NCBI RefSeq assembly: GCF_001696535.1
Contig: NZ_MBQE01000003.1
Span: 372,001 to 436,000, forward strand
Direction of reading: 5' to 3'
DNA length: 64,000 bases
Source: Stappia indica
GTDB taxonomy: Bacteria > Pseudomonadota > Alphaproteobacteria > Rhizobiales > Stappiaceae
The notes under the pieces are model-generated. The model ran no database searches and had not been told where the DNA came from. It saw only the letters and a program-made list of their open reading frames with translations. The translations under genes were made by a program, and so were the position numbers. Of this stretch, positions 19,275 through 28,774 are shown one piece after another. The first letter of the stretch is position 1; each line of letters opens with the position of its first letter.

Positions 19275-19804
19275 GACAGGCACTCCCGCAGCTGCGTCAG
19301 GCCGCGCCGGAGCCAGGCCTTGACCGAGCCGAGCGGCGCCTTCATGCGCCCGGAAATCTCGCCGTGGCTGTAACCGAGCACGTAGGAGGCAAGGATCGCC
19401 ATGCGCTTGCTGGGCTCCAGCGCCGAGAGGCAGCGCCGGAGGTCGCTGTTCGCATCGAGCCGGTGATAGGCGTTCTCCAGCACGCTTTCGTCCGCCGCTT
19501 CGTCGAAGGCTTCCATGTCGCCATGCGGGCTGTCCCGCTCGCCTTGGCGCAGCAGGGTGAGGCAACGGTTGCGCAGGATCGTGTAGATCCAGCCCGTGGC
19601 GCTGCCGCGCGCCGGGTCGAACTGGCCGGCATTGCGCCACAGCGCGACGAAGCTTTCCTGCACCGCGTCCTCGGCAAGGTCCCGGCGGCGCAGCATGCGC
19701 AGCGCGACGCCGAGCATCCGCTTGCCTTCGTGGTCCATCAGGGTTTTCAACGCGGCGCGGTCACCGGCGGCGCAGGCTGCGACAAGGGCGCTGTGATCGA
19801 TCAA
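19271..19804 (-). CDS. ECF RNA polymerase sigma factor (SigK-like)
   Basis: An ECF sigma factor of about 177 residues. Region 2 is seen in DLAEDAVQESFVALWRNAGQFDP and region 4 in LGYSHGEISGRMKAPLGSVKAWLRRGL. I chose a TTG start at 19804 (giving LIDHSALVAACAAGD) because sequence further upstream, though open to an ATG at 19978, is not protein-like; the longer form cannot be excluded. It overlaps the RskA-type anti-sigma gene by four bases. The DUF4394 gene just upstream on the same strand may be part of its regulon, as such genes often sit beside SigK/RskA pairs. Confidence 0.88.
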   Translation of the reverse strand: MIDHSALVAACAAGDRAALKTLMDHEGKRMLGVALRMLRRRDLAEDAVQESFVALWRNAGQFDPARGSATGWIYTILRNRCLTLLRQGERDSPHGDMEAFDEAADESVLENAYHRLDANSDLRRCLSALEPSKRMAILASYVLGYSHGEISGRMKAPLGSVKAWLRRGLTQLRECLS

Positions 19805-20063
19805 GGTCCCGCTCTTCTTCCGCCGGTCAATCTGGGCCTGCCCGGGAGGAAGGGCTGCGGCTCGCCGTGCAATCGCTGCCGATGGTGGAGCTTTCGCAGC
19901 GGATTGGCAAAGGAAATCGGGCGCGTTGTGCTGGCTTCCGGTGCCGGTGGGCGTGTGCGGCGAGAGGTGTGTTGCCATGGCGGGGCACCGGCAATGCGGG
20001 GCGAGAGTGAGGGCCGGGCAGGGTCGGCACCTGGCGGCGCCGACCCCGGAAAGCCCTGGCGGC

Positions 20064-20867
20064 TTACTTCGCCGTCATGAACGTGATGTCGCGCACGGTG
20101 ACGCCGTCGGCACCCTTGAGCGGCCAGCTCTGGGTGACCTTGCCGTCCTCGAGCGAGACCGTGTGCAGACCGCCGCCGGACACGAGCCAGGCGGTGTTGG
20201 TGCCGGCTTCGTCGGTGGCGATGTCGAAGGCATAGGTGTCGGAGCCCTCGATGCCGAGCTTGCCGACGGCCGCCAGCGTGCCGTCGTTCGGCGAGGTCTG
20301 GCGGATCAGCGCGACGATCGTGCTGTCGATGTCGTACATCGCCGTCTTCTCGGGCTTGCCGAAGGAGTTGGTGTAGGCGGCTGCCACGATGGCAGGTCCC
20401 TCGCCGGCATGCATGTCGCCCTTGTCGAAGGCGAGGCTGCCATCGACGGTCACGGCGCCGCTCTCGATGTCGACGCGGTGGTTGGTCGTGCCCGACATGA
20501 AGCGGAGCTTGTTGGCCGCCGGGTTGAAGTCGACGATGACGGCACCGCCCTCGGCCACCGGCAGCTCCTTGTCCATGGTGGAGATCACCGTCGTGGCGCC
20601 GGTCTCGGGATCGATCTCGACGATCTGGAACGTCTCGGTCACGCCGATCAGCTGGCCGTTGGCCGGCCGCAGGTCGATGCCGAGCAGGCGGTTGACGCCC
20701 TGGGCATCCATCGTGGCGGTGACGGTGGCGGTGGATGCGTCGATCTTGTGAAGGGTCTTGTCGCCCGACAGGGCGATCGCGGTGAGGCCGTCATTGTCCG
20801 CAGCATGTGCCGCCGTGGCGAGGGCGATGAGTGCGGTGGTCGCGAGAGCGAAAGTCGTCCTGGTCAC
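20064..20867 (-). CDS. Exported DUF4394 protein
   Basis: A 267-residue protein with a Sec signal (TRTTFALATTALIALATAAHA) followed by a DUF4394 beta-propeller-like domain with repeated blades (LTAIALSGDKTLHKID, RLLGIDLRPANGQLIGV, ADEGG-like turns, VDFNPAANKLRFMSG). The start is a GTG at 20867, with GAGGA about ten bases ahead; no ATG fits the signal peptide. Its role is unknown. Position directly upstream of the ECF sigma/anti-sigma pair suggests a common stress response in the envelope. Confidence 0.82.
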   Translation of the reverse strand: MTRTTFALATTALIALATAAHAADNDGLTAIALSGDKTLHKIDASTATVTATMDAQGVNRLLGIDLRPANGQLIGVTETFQIVEIDPETGATTVISTMDKELPVAEGGAVIVDFNPAANKLRFMSGTTNHRVDIESGAVTVDGSLAFDKGDMHAGEGPAIVAAAYTNSFGKPEKTAMYDIDSTIVALIRQTSPNDGTLAAVGKLGIEGSDTYAFDIATDEAGTNTAWLVSGGGLHTVSLEDGKVTQSWPLKGADGVTVRDITFMTAK

Positions 20868-21100
20868 TTGAACTGATCCTCGTATCCATGGGCTGCGGCC
20901 GATCCGCAGCACCTGCACACCCGTGACTCTCCCAGGAGGGCGTTTGGATGCAGGGACCGCGAAAAAAAATCGCAATTTTGGAGAAAAAAGATCGGAGGTC
21001 GGGTTAGAGTTTTGACTTCAAAGGATAATTTCTATTTGTCTTATGAAAAGCCGGGTCAGGACCAACAAACGCATTGGCAAGGCACGCGGAGGTGCCTATA

Positions 21101-21119
21101 TATGCCCCATAGGAGCATA
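21101..21119. promoter_or_regulatory. Predicted NadQ operator 1
   Basis: TATGCCCCATAGGAGCATA is a 19-bp inverted repeat with one mismatched pair (arms TATGCCCC / GGAGCATA, centre ATA). It has the same length and half-site (TATGC) as the second site. The centres are 55 bp apart, about five helix turns. Confidence 0.6.
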
Positions 21120-21155
21120 AGCGTCGGCTAAGGCCGCGTTTTTTAAACGGCAGTT

Positions 21156-21174
21156 TATGCTCAAAGTGAGCAAA
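21156..21174. promoter_or_regulatory. Predicted NadQ operator 2
   Basis: TATGCTCAAAGTGAGCAAA contains a perfect TGCTCA-AAG-TGAGCA core, about 100 bases upstream of nadA. It resembles, as I recall it, the motif predicted for the NAD repressor NadQ in Hyphomicrobiales. A NadQ-like gene is at 30604-31569. Confidence 0.65.
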
Positions 21175-21275
21175 ATGGCCTGTCCGGCCGCAAGGCCTCG
21201 TAATACGGTCGTTTTGCTCGGTTGAGGTCGGGCCCTGCGCGAGCTTGAGGCCCGGATGAAGTCAGGGAGGTCGTC

Positions 21276-22361
21276 ATGGCCACCATCGCACTCGATATCG
21301 GCAGCAATGCCGGACGCTCGACTGCCGCACCCGCACGGGCCAGCGGCTATTCGATGTTGCCGCGTCCTCATCTCGCCTACACGCCGGAAGTCGCCGAAGC
21401 GACCGCGCCGATCTACGAGAAGGTCCGTCACCTGATCCCGGAGATCGAGTGGCCGGTGCTGGCTCCCGTGATCCACGAGATCAACCGCCTCAAGAAGGAG
21501 CGGAACGCCGTCATCCTCGCCCACAACTACATGACGCCGGAGATTTTCCACGGCGTCTCCGACATCGTCGGCGACAGCCTGGCGCTGGCGAAGGAAGCGG
21601 CGAAGACCGACGCGGACGTGATCATCCAGTGCGGCGTGCACTTCATGGCCGAGACCGCCAAGATCCTCAACCCGGACAAGACGGTCCTGATCCCCGACAT
21701 GAAGGCCGGCTGCTCGCTGGCCGAGTCGATCACCGCCGCCGATGTGCGCGCCTTGCGCGAAAAGCACCCGGGCGTGCCGATCGTCACCTATGTGAACACC
21801 TCGGCCGACGTGAAGGCCGAGTGCGACATCTGCTGCACCTCGGCCAATGCCGTGCAGGTGGTGGAGAGCCTCGGCGCGCCGCGCGTGCTGCTGATCCCCG
21901 ACCAGTACCTGGCGGCCAATGTGGCGCGGCAGACGGACGTGGAGATCCTGACCTGGGCCGGTGCCTGCGAGGTGCACGAACGCTTCACCGCGGCGGAGCT
22001 GCGCGAATACCGCGAGATCGAGCCAAGCGTGAAGATCATCGCGCATCCGGAGTGCCCGCCCGAGGTGGTCGACGAGGCCGATTTCACCGGCTCCACCGCC
22101 GGCATGATCGACTGGGTCAAGACCAACCGGCCGGAGAAGGTGATGCTGGTCACCGAGTGCTCGATGGCCGACAACATTGCGTCCGAGACGCCGGGTGTGG
22201 ACTATGTCCGTCCGTGCAACCTGTGCCCGCACATGAAGCGAATCACGCTGTCCAAGATTCTGGACTGCCTGCTCGAAATGCGAGATGAGGTGACGGTCGA
22301 TCCGCAGGTCGCCGCCCGGGCGCGCACTGCGGTCGAGCGGATGATCAACCTCAAGAGCTGA
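21276..22361 (+). CDS. nadA: Quinolinate synthase
   Basis: A 361-residue 4Fe-4S enzyme that condenses iminoaspartate with dihydroxyacetone phosphate to quinolinate, the second step of de novo NAD synthesis. Cysteines for the cluster lie in AGCSLAESI, in the cluster [12 protein letters not shown], and in [11 protein letters not shown]; the substrate-binding stretches [13 protein letters not shown] and HPECPPEV are intact. It is the first gene of nadA-nadB-nadC, with two predicted repressor sites upstream. The first 30 residues are not conserved in most homologues. Confidence 0.96.
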   Translation: MATIALDIGSNAGRSTAAPARASGYSMLPRPHLAYTPEVAEATAPIYEKVRHLIPEIEWPVLAPVIHEINRLKKERNAVILAHNYMTPEIFHGVSDIVGDSLALAKEAAKTDADVIIQCGVHFMAETAKILNPDKTVLIPDMKAGCSLAESITAADVRALREKHPGVPIVTYVNTSADVKAECDICCTSANAVQVVESLGAPRVLLIPDQYLAANVARQTDVEILTWAGACEVHERFTAAELREYREIEPSVKIIAHPECPPEVVDEADFTGSTAGMIDWVKTNRPEKVMLVTECSMADNIASETPGVDYVRPCNLCPHMKRITLSKILDCLLEMRDEVTVDPQVAARARTAVERMINLKS

Positions 22362-22487
22362 TCGTCCGATCAACGGCAACACAGCCAATGCCGGGCGCGG
22401 CCAGCGTCCGGCATCGCCGCGTGGCGGCCCGCCCCGACCGTCGTTCCTCCGGCTGCCGCCCGGCTGCCGGCCTTCCGGACGAAATTC

Positions 22488-24116
22488 ATGACGTCGCCAC
22501 GTCCCGTGACCTCCCATATCGATGATGTCGTCATTCTTGGCGGCGGCCTGACCGGCCTGTTCTGCGCGCTGAAGCTGGCGCCGCGGCCGGTGACGATTCT
22601 CTCCGCCTCTCCCATCGGCGAGGGCGCTTCTTCCGCATGGGCGCAGGGCGGCATTGCCGCGGCCGTCTCCGACGAGGACAGTGCATCTGCTCATGCCGCC
22701 GATACTATCGCCGTCGGCGGCGGGCTGTGCGAGGAGAAGATCGTCCGCCTGATGACCGAGGAAGCGGGCGAGCGCATCCGCGACCTGCTCGGCTATGGCG
22801 TTCCCTTCGACATGGACCTGGAAGGGCGGCTGCAGCTGTCGCGCGAGGCAGCCCACTCGATGAACCGTATCGTGCGCGTGCGCGGCGATATGGCCGGCCG
22901 CGCGATCATGGACGCGCTGGTGACCGCCGTGCGCAACACGCCGTCGATCCGCGTCGTCGAGGGCTATCTGGGCGAGGAACTGTTGCACCAGGGGCGGATC
23001 GTCACCGGCGTGCTGGCCCGTCGCCGCGGCGACCGCGAGCGCCTTGCCTTTCCCGCCCATGCGGTGGTGCTGGCCTCCGGCGGTATCGGCCATCTCTATG
23101 CGGTAACGACCAACCCGCCGGAAGCCAACGGCCAGGGCCTTGCCATGGCTCTCAATGCGGGCGCCGTCGTCGCCGATACCGAGTTCGTGCAGTTCCACCC
23201 GACCGCGCTGAATGTCGGCCGCGATCCTGCCCCGCTCGCCTCCGAGGCGCTGCGCGGCGAGGGCGCGACGCTGATCAACGCCGACGGCCGCCGTTTCATG
23301 GAAGCGATCGACCCGCTGAAGGAACTGGCGCCGCGCGATGTCGTCGCCCGGGCGGTGTTTGCCGAAAACCTTGCCGGGCGCGGGGCGTTCCTCGATTGCC
23401 GCGAGGCGCTGGGCGCGAGCTTCCCCGAGAAGTTCCCGACCGTTTATGCTGCCTGCATGGAGGCGGGCATCGACCCGGTGCGCCAGCCGATCCCGGTGGC
23501 GCCGGCCGAGCACTATCACATGGGCGGCGTGCTGACCGACGCCAACGGCCGTACCTCTCTCGACAATCTGTGGGCTGCCGGCGAGGTCGCCTCCACCGGT
23601 GCCCACGGCGCCAACCGGCTGGCCTCCAACTCGCTGCTGGAAACGGTGGTCTTCGCCGCGCGTGTCGCCGAGGACATCCAGAACCAGATGCCCAATCCGC
23701 GCACGGCGCACTGGCCGGGCATCGACGACCACATCCAGGAGCCGAGCCGACGCAACGAGGTGGAGCGCGAGGCGATCAGCCTGCTGCGCCGGACCATGGC
23801 CGACGGTGTCGGCGTGGTGCGCACGGCCGAGGGCCTGACGGGCGCGCTGGCCGTGATCGACGCGCTGGAGGCGCGCTGCAAGCGCCGCTCGATCCGCAAC
23901 ATGATGACCGCGGGCAAGGCGGTTGCGGCCGCCGCGCTGCTGCGCCGCGAGAGCCGGGGCGGGCATTCGCGCGCCGACTACCCGCAGGAAGATCCCGCCT
24001 TCGCGCAGCGCACCTATCTGACGGCGAAGGATATCGCCGCCGTGGTGCGCGAAGCGGTGGACAGCGAGATCGGCCGTCGGGCCATCGAGGCCCTGCCGGC
24101 GGTCGGAGACGCATGA
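22488..24116 (+). CDS. nadB: L-aspartate oxidase
   Basis: A 542-residue FAD enzyme that oxidises aspartate to iminoaspartate for quinolinate synthase. The FAD site [18 protein letters not shown] is at about residues 13-30, [17 protein letters not shown] follows, and the succinate-dehydrogenase-like active region includes HYHMGGV and [21 protein letters not shown]. The C-terminal helical domain is complete. It starts 126 bases after nadA, and its stop overlaps the nadC start, so NadB and NadC are translationally coupled. Confidence 0.96.
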   Translation: MTSPRPVTSHIDDVVILGGGLTGLFCALKLAPRPVTILSASPIGEGASSAWAQGGIAAAVSDEDSASAHAADTIAVGGGLCEEKIVRLMTEEAGERIRDLLGYGVPFDMDLEGRLQLSREAAHSMNRIVRVRGDMAGRAIMDALVTAVRNTPSIRVVEGYLGEELLHQGRIVTGVLARRRGDRERLAFPAHAVVLASGGIGHLYAVTTNPPEANGQGLAMALNAGAVVADTEFVQFHPTALNVGRDPAPLASEALRGEGATLINADGRRFMEAIDPLKELAPRDVVARAVFAENLAGRGAFLDCREALGASFPEKFPTVYAACMEAGIDPVRQPIPVAPAEHYHMGGVLTDANGRTSLDNLWAAGEVASTGAHGANRLASNSLLETVVFAARVAEDIQNQMPNPRTAHWPGIDDHIQEPSRRNEVEREAISLLRRTMADGVGVVRTAEGLTGALAVIDALEARCKRRSIRNMMTAGKAVAAAALLRRESRGGHSRADYPQEDPAFAQRTYLTAKDIAAVVREAVDSEIGRRAIEALPAVGDA

Positions 24117-24985
24117 TGAGCGACACTGGAACCAACCTGCCGGTGCTTCCCGCGCTAATGGTCGAGGATGCGGTCCGCGCGGCACTGCTGGAAGACTGGG
24201 GCAGGGCGGGCGACATCACCGCCCAGGCGACGCTGTCGCCGGAGATCGGCGCGCGCGCGGTGATCGCGGCCCGCCAGCCCGGACGCCTGTCGGGGATCGA
24301 CCTGGCCGCGACCGCCTTCCGACTGAGCGATCCGGCCATCGCTGTCGAGATCCTGGCGCGCGACGGCGACCGGCTGGAGCCGGGCGATGTCGTGATGCGG
24401 GTGTCGGGACCGGCACGTGGCATGTTGTCTGCCGAACGGGTGGCGCTGAACTATCTCGGCCATCTGTCGGGCGTGGCAACGGCGACGGCGGCCTTTGCCG
24501 ATCTTGTCGCCCATACCAAGGCGCGCATCGTCTGCACCCGCAAGACGACGCCGGGCCTGAGGGCCTTCGAGAAATACGCGGTGCGCTGCGGCGGCGGTGC
24601 CAACCACCGCTTCGGCCTGGATGACGCGATCCTGATCAAGGACAACCACATCGCGGTTGCCGGCGGCGTGCGCGCGGCCATCGAGGCATCGCGGTGCTTT
24701 GCCGGTCATCTCGTGCGCGTCGAGGTCGAGGTCGATACGCTGGACCAGCTGCGCGAGGCGCTGGACGCCAAGCCCGACGTGATCATGCTCGACAACATGC
24801 AGCCGGACCGCCTGCGCGAGGCCGTTGCCATTGCCGGCGGCAAGGTGGTGCTGGAAGCCTCCGGCGGCGTCAACCTGAAGACCGTTGCCGCGATTGCGGA
24901 AACGGGGGTCGACCTGATTTCCGTCGGCTGGATCACCCATTCGGCGCCGGTGCTGGATCTCGGCCTCGATATCGAGATCGGCTGA
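24113..24985 (+). CDS. nadC: Nicotinate-nucleotide pyrophosphorylase (carboxylating)
   Basis: A 290-residue quinolinate phosphoribosyltransferase that turns quinolinate and PRPP into nicotinate mononucleotide with loss of CO2, completing the nadABC pathway. Clear motifs are [37 protein letters not shown] and the C-terminal [23 protein letters not shown]-type barrel segment. The first of two adjacent ATG codons (24113) forms an ATGA overlap with nadB; the second at 24116 is equally plausible. A hairpin follows, between this gene and the convergent EAL gene. Confidence 0.96.
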   Translation: MMSDTGTNLPVLPALMVEDAVRAALLEDWGRAGDITAQATLSPEIGARAVIAARQPGRLSGIDLAATAFRLSDPAIAVEILARDGDRLEPGDVVMRVSGPARGMLSAERVALNYLGHLSGVATATAAFADLVAHTKARIVCTRKTTPGLRAFEKYAVRCGGGANHRFGLDDAILIKDNHIAVAGGVRAAIEASRCFAGHLVRVEVEVDTLDQLREALDAKPDVIMLDNMQPDRLREAVAIAGGKVVLEASGGVNLKTVAAIAETGVDLISVGWITHSAPVLDLGLDIEIG

Positions 24986-24993
24986 CGCGGAAG

Positions 24994-25026
24994 GGCTCCG
25001 GATAGCCTAAAGCGCTTCCCGGAGCC
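24994..25026. terminator. Hairpin between convergent nadC and EAL genes
   Basis: GGCTCCGG (24994-25001) pairs with CCGGAGCC (25019-25026) around a 17-base loop. It sits after nadC and overlaps the last codons of the convergent EAL-domain gene. There is no T run; weak support. Confidence 0.4.
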
Positions 25027-26872
25027 GCTCTGCCGTCTTCTGCAGGGCGTCGACCGCGCTGCGGTCCTCGCTGTCGGCCCCGAAGGTCGCGACCGCGACA
25101 CCGCCCGGCTCCGCCTTCGCGCGCTGCTTCAGGCGGGCGATGTGGTTGCTCAAGAGGTCGAGGTTCTCGATCGAAAGACCGGTCGGGATGTGCAGGATCG
25201 CGATGGAGCAGGACAGTAGCGGGTAGGTCTGCGTCCGTCCCTTGCGGTCCTCGGCAAGGATATAGCCCTGGCGCCGGTGCTCCGGGCTGTAGAGGCTCTC
25301 GACATTGCGGGCGAACTCATCGCGAAGCTCGGCCATCAGCCGGCCGGCCCGGTCGGGCGTCCATTCCTCCAGACCGACGAAATAGTCGTCGCCGCCGATA
25401 TGGCCGACAAAGGCGCGCAGGGTGTCGAGCCGGCGCTTCATCAGCTCGGCGAACAGGATCAGCGCCCGGTCGCCGATACGGAAGCCGTAGGCATCGTTGA
25501 ACGGCTTGAAATTGTCGAAGTCGATGTAGCAGAAGGCGCGGTCGCGCGAGGGCTCGGCACAGGCCCGCGTCACGTGGTCGGCGATGGCCGAATTGCCTGG
25601 CAGCTTGGTCAGCGGGTTCTGGTCCTGGGCAATCTGCAGGCGGACCTCGTTGGAGATCTTGAGCAGCGATCCGGCCAGCAGGCAGCCGGCATAGCGGCCG
25701 GCGCGCGTCACCAGAAGCCCGTCGGAGAAGTCCTCCGTGCCCAGATCGACCAGCCGGTCGAGCGGCGCGTTGATGTCGGCGACAGCACAGGGACGCACGA
25801 AACGCTGCAGGTGGTTGTCGAGCGTCGGGTTGAGCAGCAGGTCGCGGCCGAAGGAGAGATAAAGGAAGCTCTTCAGGTCCGCCTCGCGGATCAGGCCGCG
25901 CGGCTCGCCGGTGGCATTGAGCACCGGCAGGATGGTCTGGTGCGGATTGGCCTGAAAGATCTCCAGTGCATGGGCGATGCTCCCCGTTTCGCTGATCGCG
26001 GTGAGCTTGACCATTTCCCGTTCCAGGAAATCGCGCTCGGCGACCTTGCGCATGTCGGAGCGCAACGGCCGGTCGGTCGGCACCGGATAGCTCGGCCGCG
26101 CTTCGCCGAGATCGGTGAAGGGGCGCGCGACCACATAGCCCTGGACGAGATCGCAGCCGACGTCCCGGCAGGCTCGCAGCTCGGATGGGGTTTCGACGCC
26201 CTCGGCCACCACGCGGATGCCGAGCACATGCGCCAGCTCGACGACGCTGGAGACGAACAGGCGCTTGCGCGCATCGTTCTGCAGCGCGGTGATGAAGAAG
26301 CGGTCGATCTTGAGAATACCGGGCTCGTACTGGTAGAGCACGCGCAGCTGCGAATAGCCCTGGCCGAAATCGTCGAGTGCGATACCGAAGCCGCGATCGC
26401 GCGCGCGGCCGACCAGGTTACGCAGGTCGTCCTGGGCGAGACGCTCGTGGATCTCCGGGATTTCGAGGCAGATGTTCCAGGGCGACAGTCCATGCGCGGC
26501 CACCGCCGCAACGGTGGTGTCCAGCATGTCGTCCGTGGCGGACAGGTTGCGGGCGTCGATGTTGAGAAAAAGCTTGGTCTTCTCGGCCGCCTTCATCCGC
26601 GAGAACTTGGCGATGGCCTTGCGGCGCAGCAGGGTTTCCAGCTCGGCAAGGCAGCCGATGCCGTGGGCATGGTCGAACACGTCGCGCGGCGCGCGAAAGC
26701 CGAGCTTCTCGACCTCCCGCAGCAACGCCTCGTAGCCGTAGACCTCGCCGGAATCGATGTCGACGATCGGCTGGAACGCATAGTCGAGCGCCGCTTCCGC
26801 CTGCGTCATGAACAGCGGCAGGCTTTGCGCGCTCCGCCAGGCGGCGGCGATCCGATCGGAGGTTTCACTCAT
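25007..26872 (-). CDS. EAL - CBS-like - GGDEF signalling protein
   Basis: A 621-residue cytoplasmic protein with the EAL phosphodiesterase domain first (about residues 30-270): EALLR, LNIDARNL, EIPEIHERL, DDFGQGYSQL, KIDRFF, AEGVET and QGYVVARPF are all kept, so c-di-GMP hydrolysis is likely. A CBS-like pair follows (about 290-420). Last comes a GGDEF-type domain with GGDD-Y in place of GGDEF, so cyclase activity is uncertain; it may bind GTP or regulate. The start at 26872 (MSETSD) is chosen because sequence before it, though open, lacks family similarity. Confidence 0.88.
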   Translation of the reverse strand: MSETSDRIAAAWRSAQSLPLFMTQAEAALDYAFQPIVDIDSGEVYGYEALLREVEKLGFRAPRDVFDHAHGIGCLAELETLLRRKAIAKFSRMKAAEKTKLFLNIDARNLSATDDMLDTTVAAVAAHGLSPWNICLEIPEIHERLAQDDLRNLVGRARDRGFGIALDDFGQGYSQLRVLYQYEPGILKIDRFFITALQNDARKRLFVSSVVELAHVLGIRVVAEGVETPSELRACRDVGCDLVQGYVVARPFTDLGEARPSYPVPTDRPLRSDMRKVAERDFLEREMVKLTAISETGSIAHALEIFQANPHQTILPVLNATGEPRGLIREADLKSFLYLSFGRDLLLNPTLDNHLQRFVRPCAVADINAPLDRLVDLGTEDFSDGLLVTRAGRYAGCLLAGSLLKISNEVRLQIAQDQNPLTKLPGNSAIADHVTRACAEPSRDRAFCYIDFDNFKPFNDAYGFRIGDRALILFAELMKRRLDTLRAFVGHIGGDDYFVGLEEWTPDRAGRLMAELRDEFARNVESLYSPEHRRQGYILAEDRKGRTQTYPLLSCSIAILHIPTGLSIENLDLLSNHIARLKQRAKAEPGGVAVATFGADSEDRSAVDALQKTAERLREAL

Positions 26873-27275
26873 TTCCGGCGCCTCTGCTCGCTCTTCCGGA
26901 TGAGAATCGGCTGCTTCATCCTGCGCTGCATCGCTCGCTGGGGAAGGACGCGTGCACGCAAGGTGAGGGGTCCTCGGCGCTATGGGGGCTGGAGGACTTG
27001 CCGATTCGGCCAGATATTTTCGGAGCTTGCCTGAAAAGGATGACGGTATGACTGCAGTCAGCCGCGGGGCCAGCCGTGCAGGGGCATGCACGAGAAACAT
27101 GAATTCGTCCTCTCCCGGAAATGCAGCAATTGAAACGAATTGTCGCCAATGGGCCGCAACTGGCCCGGCCGGGAGGGCATAAGGGGCAAATGTTAAAGGC
27201 AAGGCCGCCAGCGGGTCCCGCGGCGGCCTCGTGGATATGGATACTGTGGAAAACAAGCTCCGAGGGAGGGCGGCC
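26873..27275. other. 403-base gap between EAL gene and SleB-type gene
   Basis: No gene I can support. It is the upstream region of the leftward EAL gene; the frame stays open back to 27256 but looks non-coding. A strong GC-rich hairpin at 27202-27229 is the only clear structure. Confidence 0.5.
27202..27229 (-). terminator. Hairpin after the SleB-type hydrolase gene
   Basis: AGGCCGCC and GGCGGCCT close around the inner palindrome GCGGG-T-CCCGC, giving a long stem with one bulged base, 47 bases past the hydrolase stop in its direction of transcription. There are only short T runs beyond. Confidence 0.55.
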
Positions 27276-28553
27276 TCAGCTCCAGCCGCCGCCCTTGGTG
27301 CGGTAGAAGATGTGCTGGCCGATCCGGTCCAGCCGCTTCATGTAGCGCGCCCAGCGCGGGCTCACATAGGTCGCATGGTAGTGGGTCGAGGCGCCGACCT
27401 TTTCCAGATAACGCTGGCCCGACACGGTCTCGCGAGCCACCTTTTGCGCCAGCTCCCACTGGGGCTTCTCGCCGATATTGTCGCGGATGCCGTCGCAGGC
27501 GAACGAGAACTGGCAGCGGTTGCGCAGGTGGCGGTTCTGGTAGACGACCTTGCAGATCGTCTCCGGATAGGCCGGGTTCCGTACCCGGTTCAGAACCACC
27601 TGGGCAACGGCGACCTGGCCTTCGAGCGGCTCGCCGCGCGCCTCGAAATAGACGGCCTCGGCAAGGCAGCGCTGCTCCTTGGAGGTGACGACGCTGGCCG
27701 GAAGGGCGCGGTTCGCCCACCAGAACGGATCGCTCTTGGCATTGGTCTCCAGCGAGGCCTCGTCCTCGGCCGCTTGCGGCAGGCCGGAGCCGCCGAGCAG
27801 CGCCTCGAACGGGGCGCGGACATTGTCCATGCCCTGCGGCGCATAGGCGCTGGCATAGGAAACGCTGGTGGCAGCAACGTTGCGGGCCATGGCAAGGCGG
27901 ACGAGGTCGAGAGCTTCGCCCTTCGTCTTGCCGCGGGCATCGGCCAGCGCTGTGCCGGACAGACCTACCGGCAGGGTGGGGCGCACGAAGGCGACGCGCG
28001 GCAGATCCGACGTCGTCTTGCTGCCGATCATGCTGCTCATGGTGTAGACGGTACCGGCGGCGACGCCGGTTATCTGGCGGTCCGGCGCAAGCGACACGTA
28101 GCGGTCGCCCTTGGCCTTGCGGTTGACCGGCGTCTGGGCAGGCGGGGTCTTGGGCGCGCTTTCCTTGGCGAAATTCTCCAGGCCGCGAATGACGGCGGCA
28201 TCGGTGCCCGGCGCGGCATTGGTGATGGCGTAGTCAGGCGCATCCTGCTGGCGCCCCTGCGAAGCGTCGGCAAGCACCAGGCTTGGTGTCACGCTGCTGG
28301 AATGCGGCGCGGCCTCGATGGCCGACATCCAGCGCGGGGCGTTGCCGCGGCTTGCCTCGATGAGAGCCGTGATGTCCTGCTGGCCGATGCCACCCGACCA
28401 GGCGAGATAGATCGCCGGTGCAAGGGCTGCGAGCCGCCACTTCGAGTGTCTTGCGGCCGGCTTGCGCCGGATGCGGCCCGGGGAACCGGCGCTGCGTGTA
28501 CGGAGCCACCGCGGGGCTTGGCGGGGGTCGAAGGTCTGCACCGTGCCAGTCAT
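27276..28553 (-). CDS. Cell wall hydrolase, SleB type
   Basis: A 425-residue envelope protein. An N-terminal basic stretch precedes a membrane helix or signal anchor (about residues 38-55, WRLAALAPAIYLAWSGG). A long Ala/Pro-rich middle is followed by a C-terminal hydrolase_2 (SleB) domain from about residue 290: EQRCLAEAVYFEARGEPLEGQVAVAQVVLNR, NRCQFSFACDG and THYHATYVSPRWA. SleB-type domains cleave peptidoglycan; Glu in AEAVYFEARGE is the likely catalytic acid. The ATG at 28553 is preferred to a TTG three codons earlier. Confidence 0.88.
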   Translation of the reverse strand: MTGTVQTFDPRQAPRWLRTRSAGSPGRIRRKPAARHSKWRLAALAPAIYLAWSGGIGQQDITALIEASRGNAPRWMSAIEAAPHSSSVTPSLVLADASQGRQQDAPDYAITNAAPGTDAAVIRGLENFAKESAPKTPPAQTPVNRKAKGDRYVSLAPDRQITGVAAGTVYTMSSMIGSKTTSDLPRVAFVRPTLPVGLSGTALADARGKTKGEALDLVRLAMARNVAATSVSYASAYAPQGMDNVRAPFEALLGGSGLPQAAEDEASLETNAKSDPFWWANRALPASVVTSKEQRCLAEAVYFEARGEPLEGQVAVAQVVLNRVRNPAYPETICKVVYQNRHLRNRCQFSFACDGIRDNIGEKPQWELAQKVARETVSGQRYLEKVGASTHYHATYVSPRWARYMKRLDRIGQHIFYRTKGGGWS

Positions 28554-28774
28554 ACGCGGCAACTCCGGTCCATGCGGCTAGCGTGTCTGGGGCGCCGGAC
28601 CACACGGGCCAACGGCGGGATCGATTGAATTGATCGTCGCCGTTTAACCTTGAGAGAGAGTTAATGCGGTCGAAACACCGCGGAAATCTTCCGAATTGCG
28701 TGGGGCAGGGGAGCTGTTCTTGGTTAATGGCAGTGTTGACGGATCGGCGGAAATTGTTCGCCGGGCAGGACTTT

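Larger units (their letters stand above)
20868..21275. other. 408-base divergent control region (DUF4394 / nadA)
   Basis: No gene seen. The left part is AT-rich with an A8 run. The right part holds two 19-bp palindromes of the same layout (21101-21119 and 21156-21174, listed separately) and a weaker half-site, TTTTGCTC, near 21212-21219. The nadA promoter must lie here. Confidence 0.6.

Noticed and set aside
28640-28740. CtrA-like TTAA boxes upstream of the SleB-type gene
   Set aside because: TTAACC and TTAA occur, but with 13 bases between them rather than the 7 of a full site; half-sites occur by chance.
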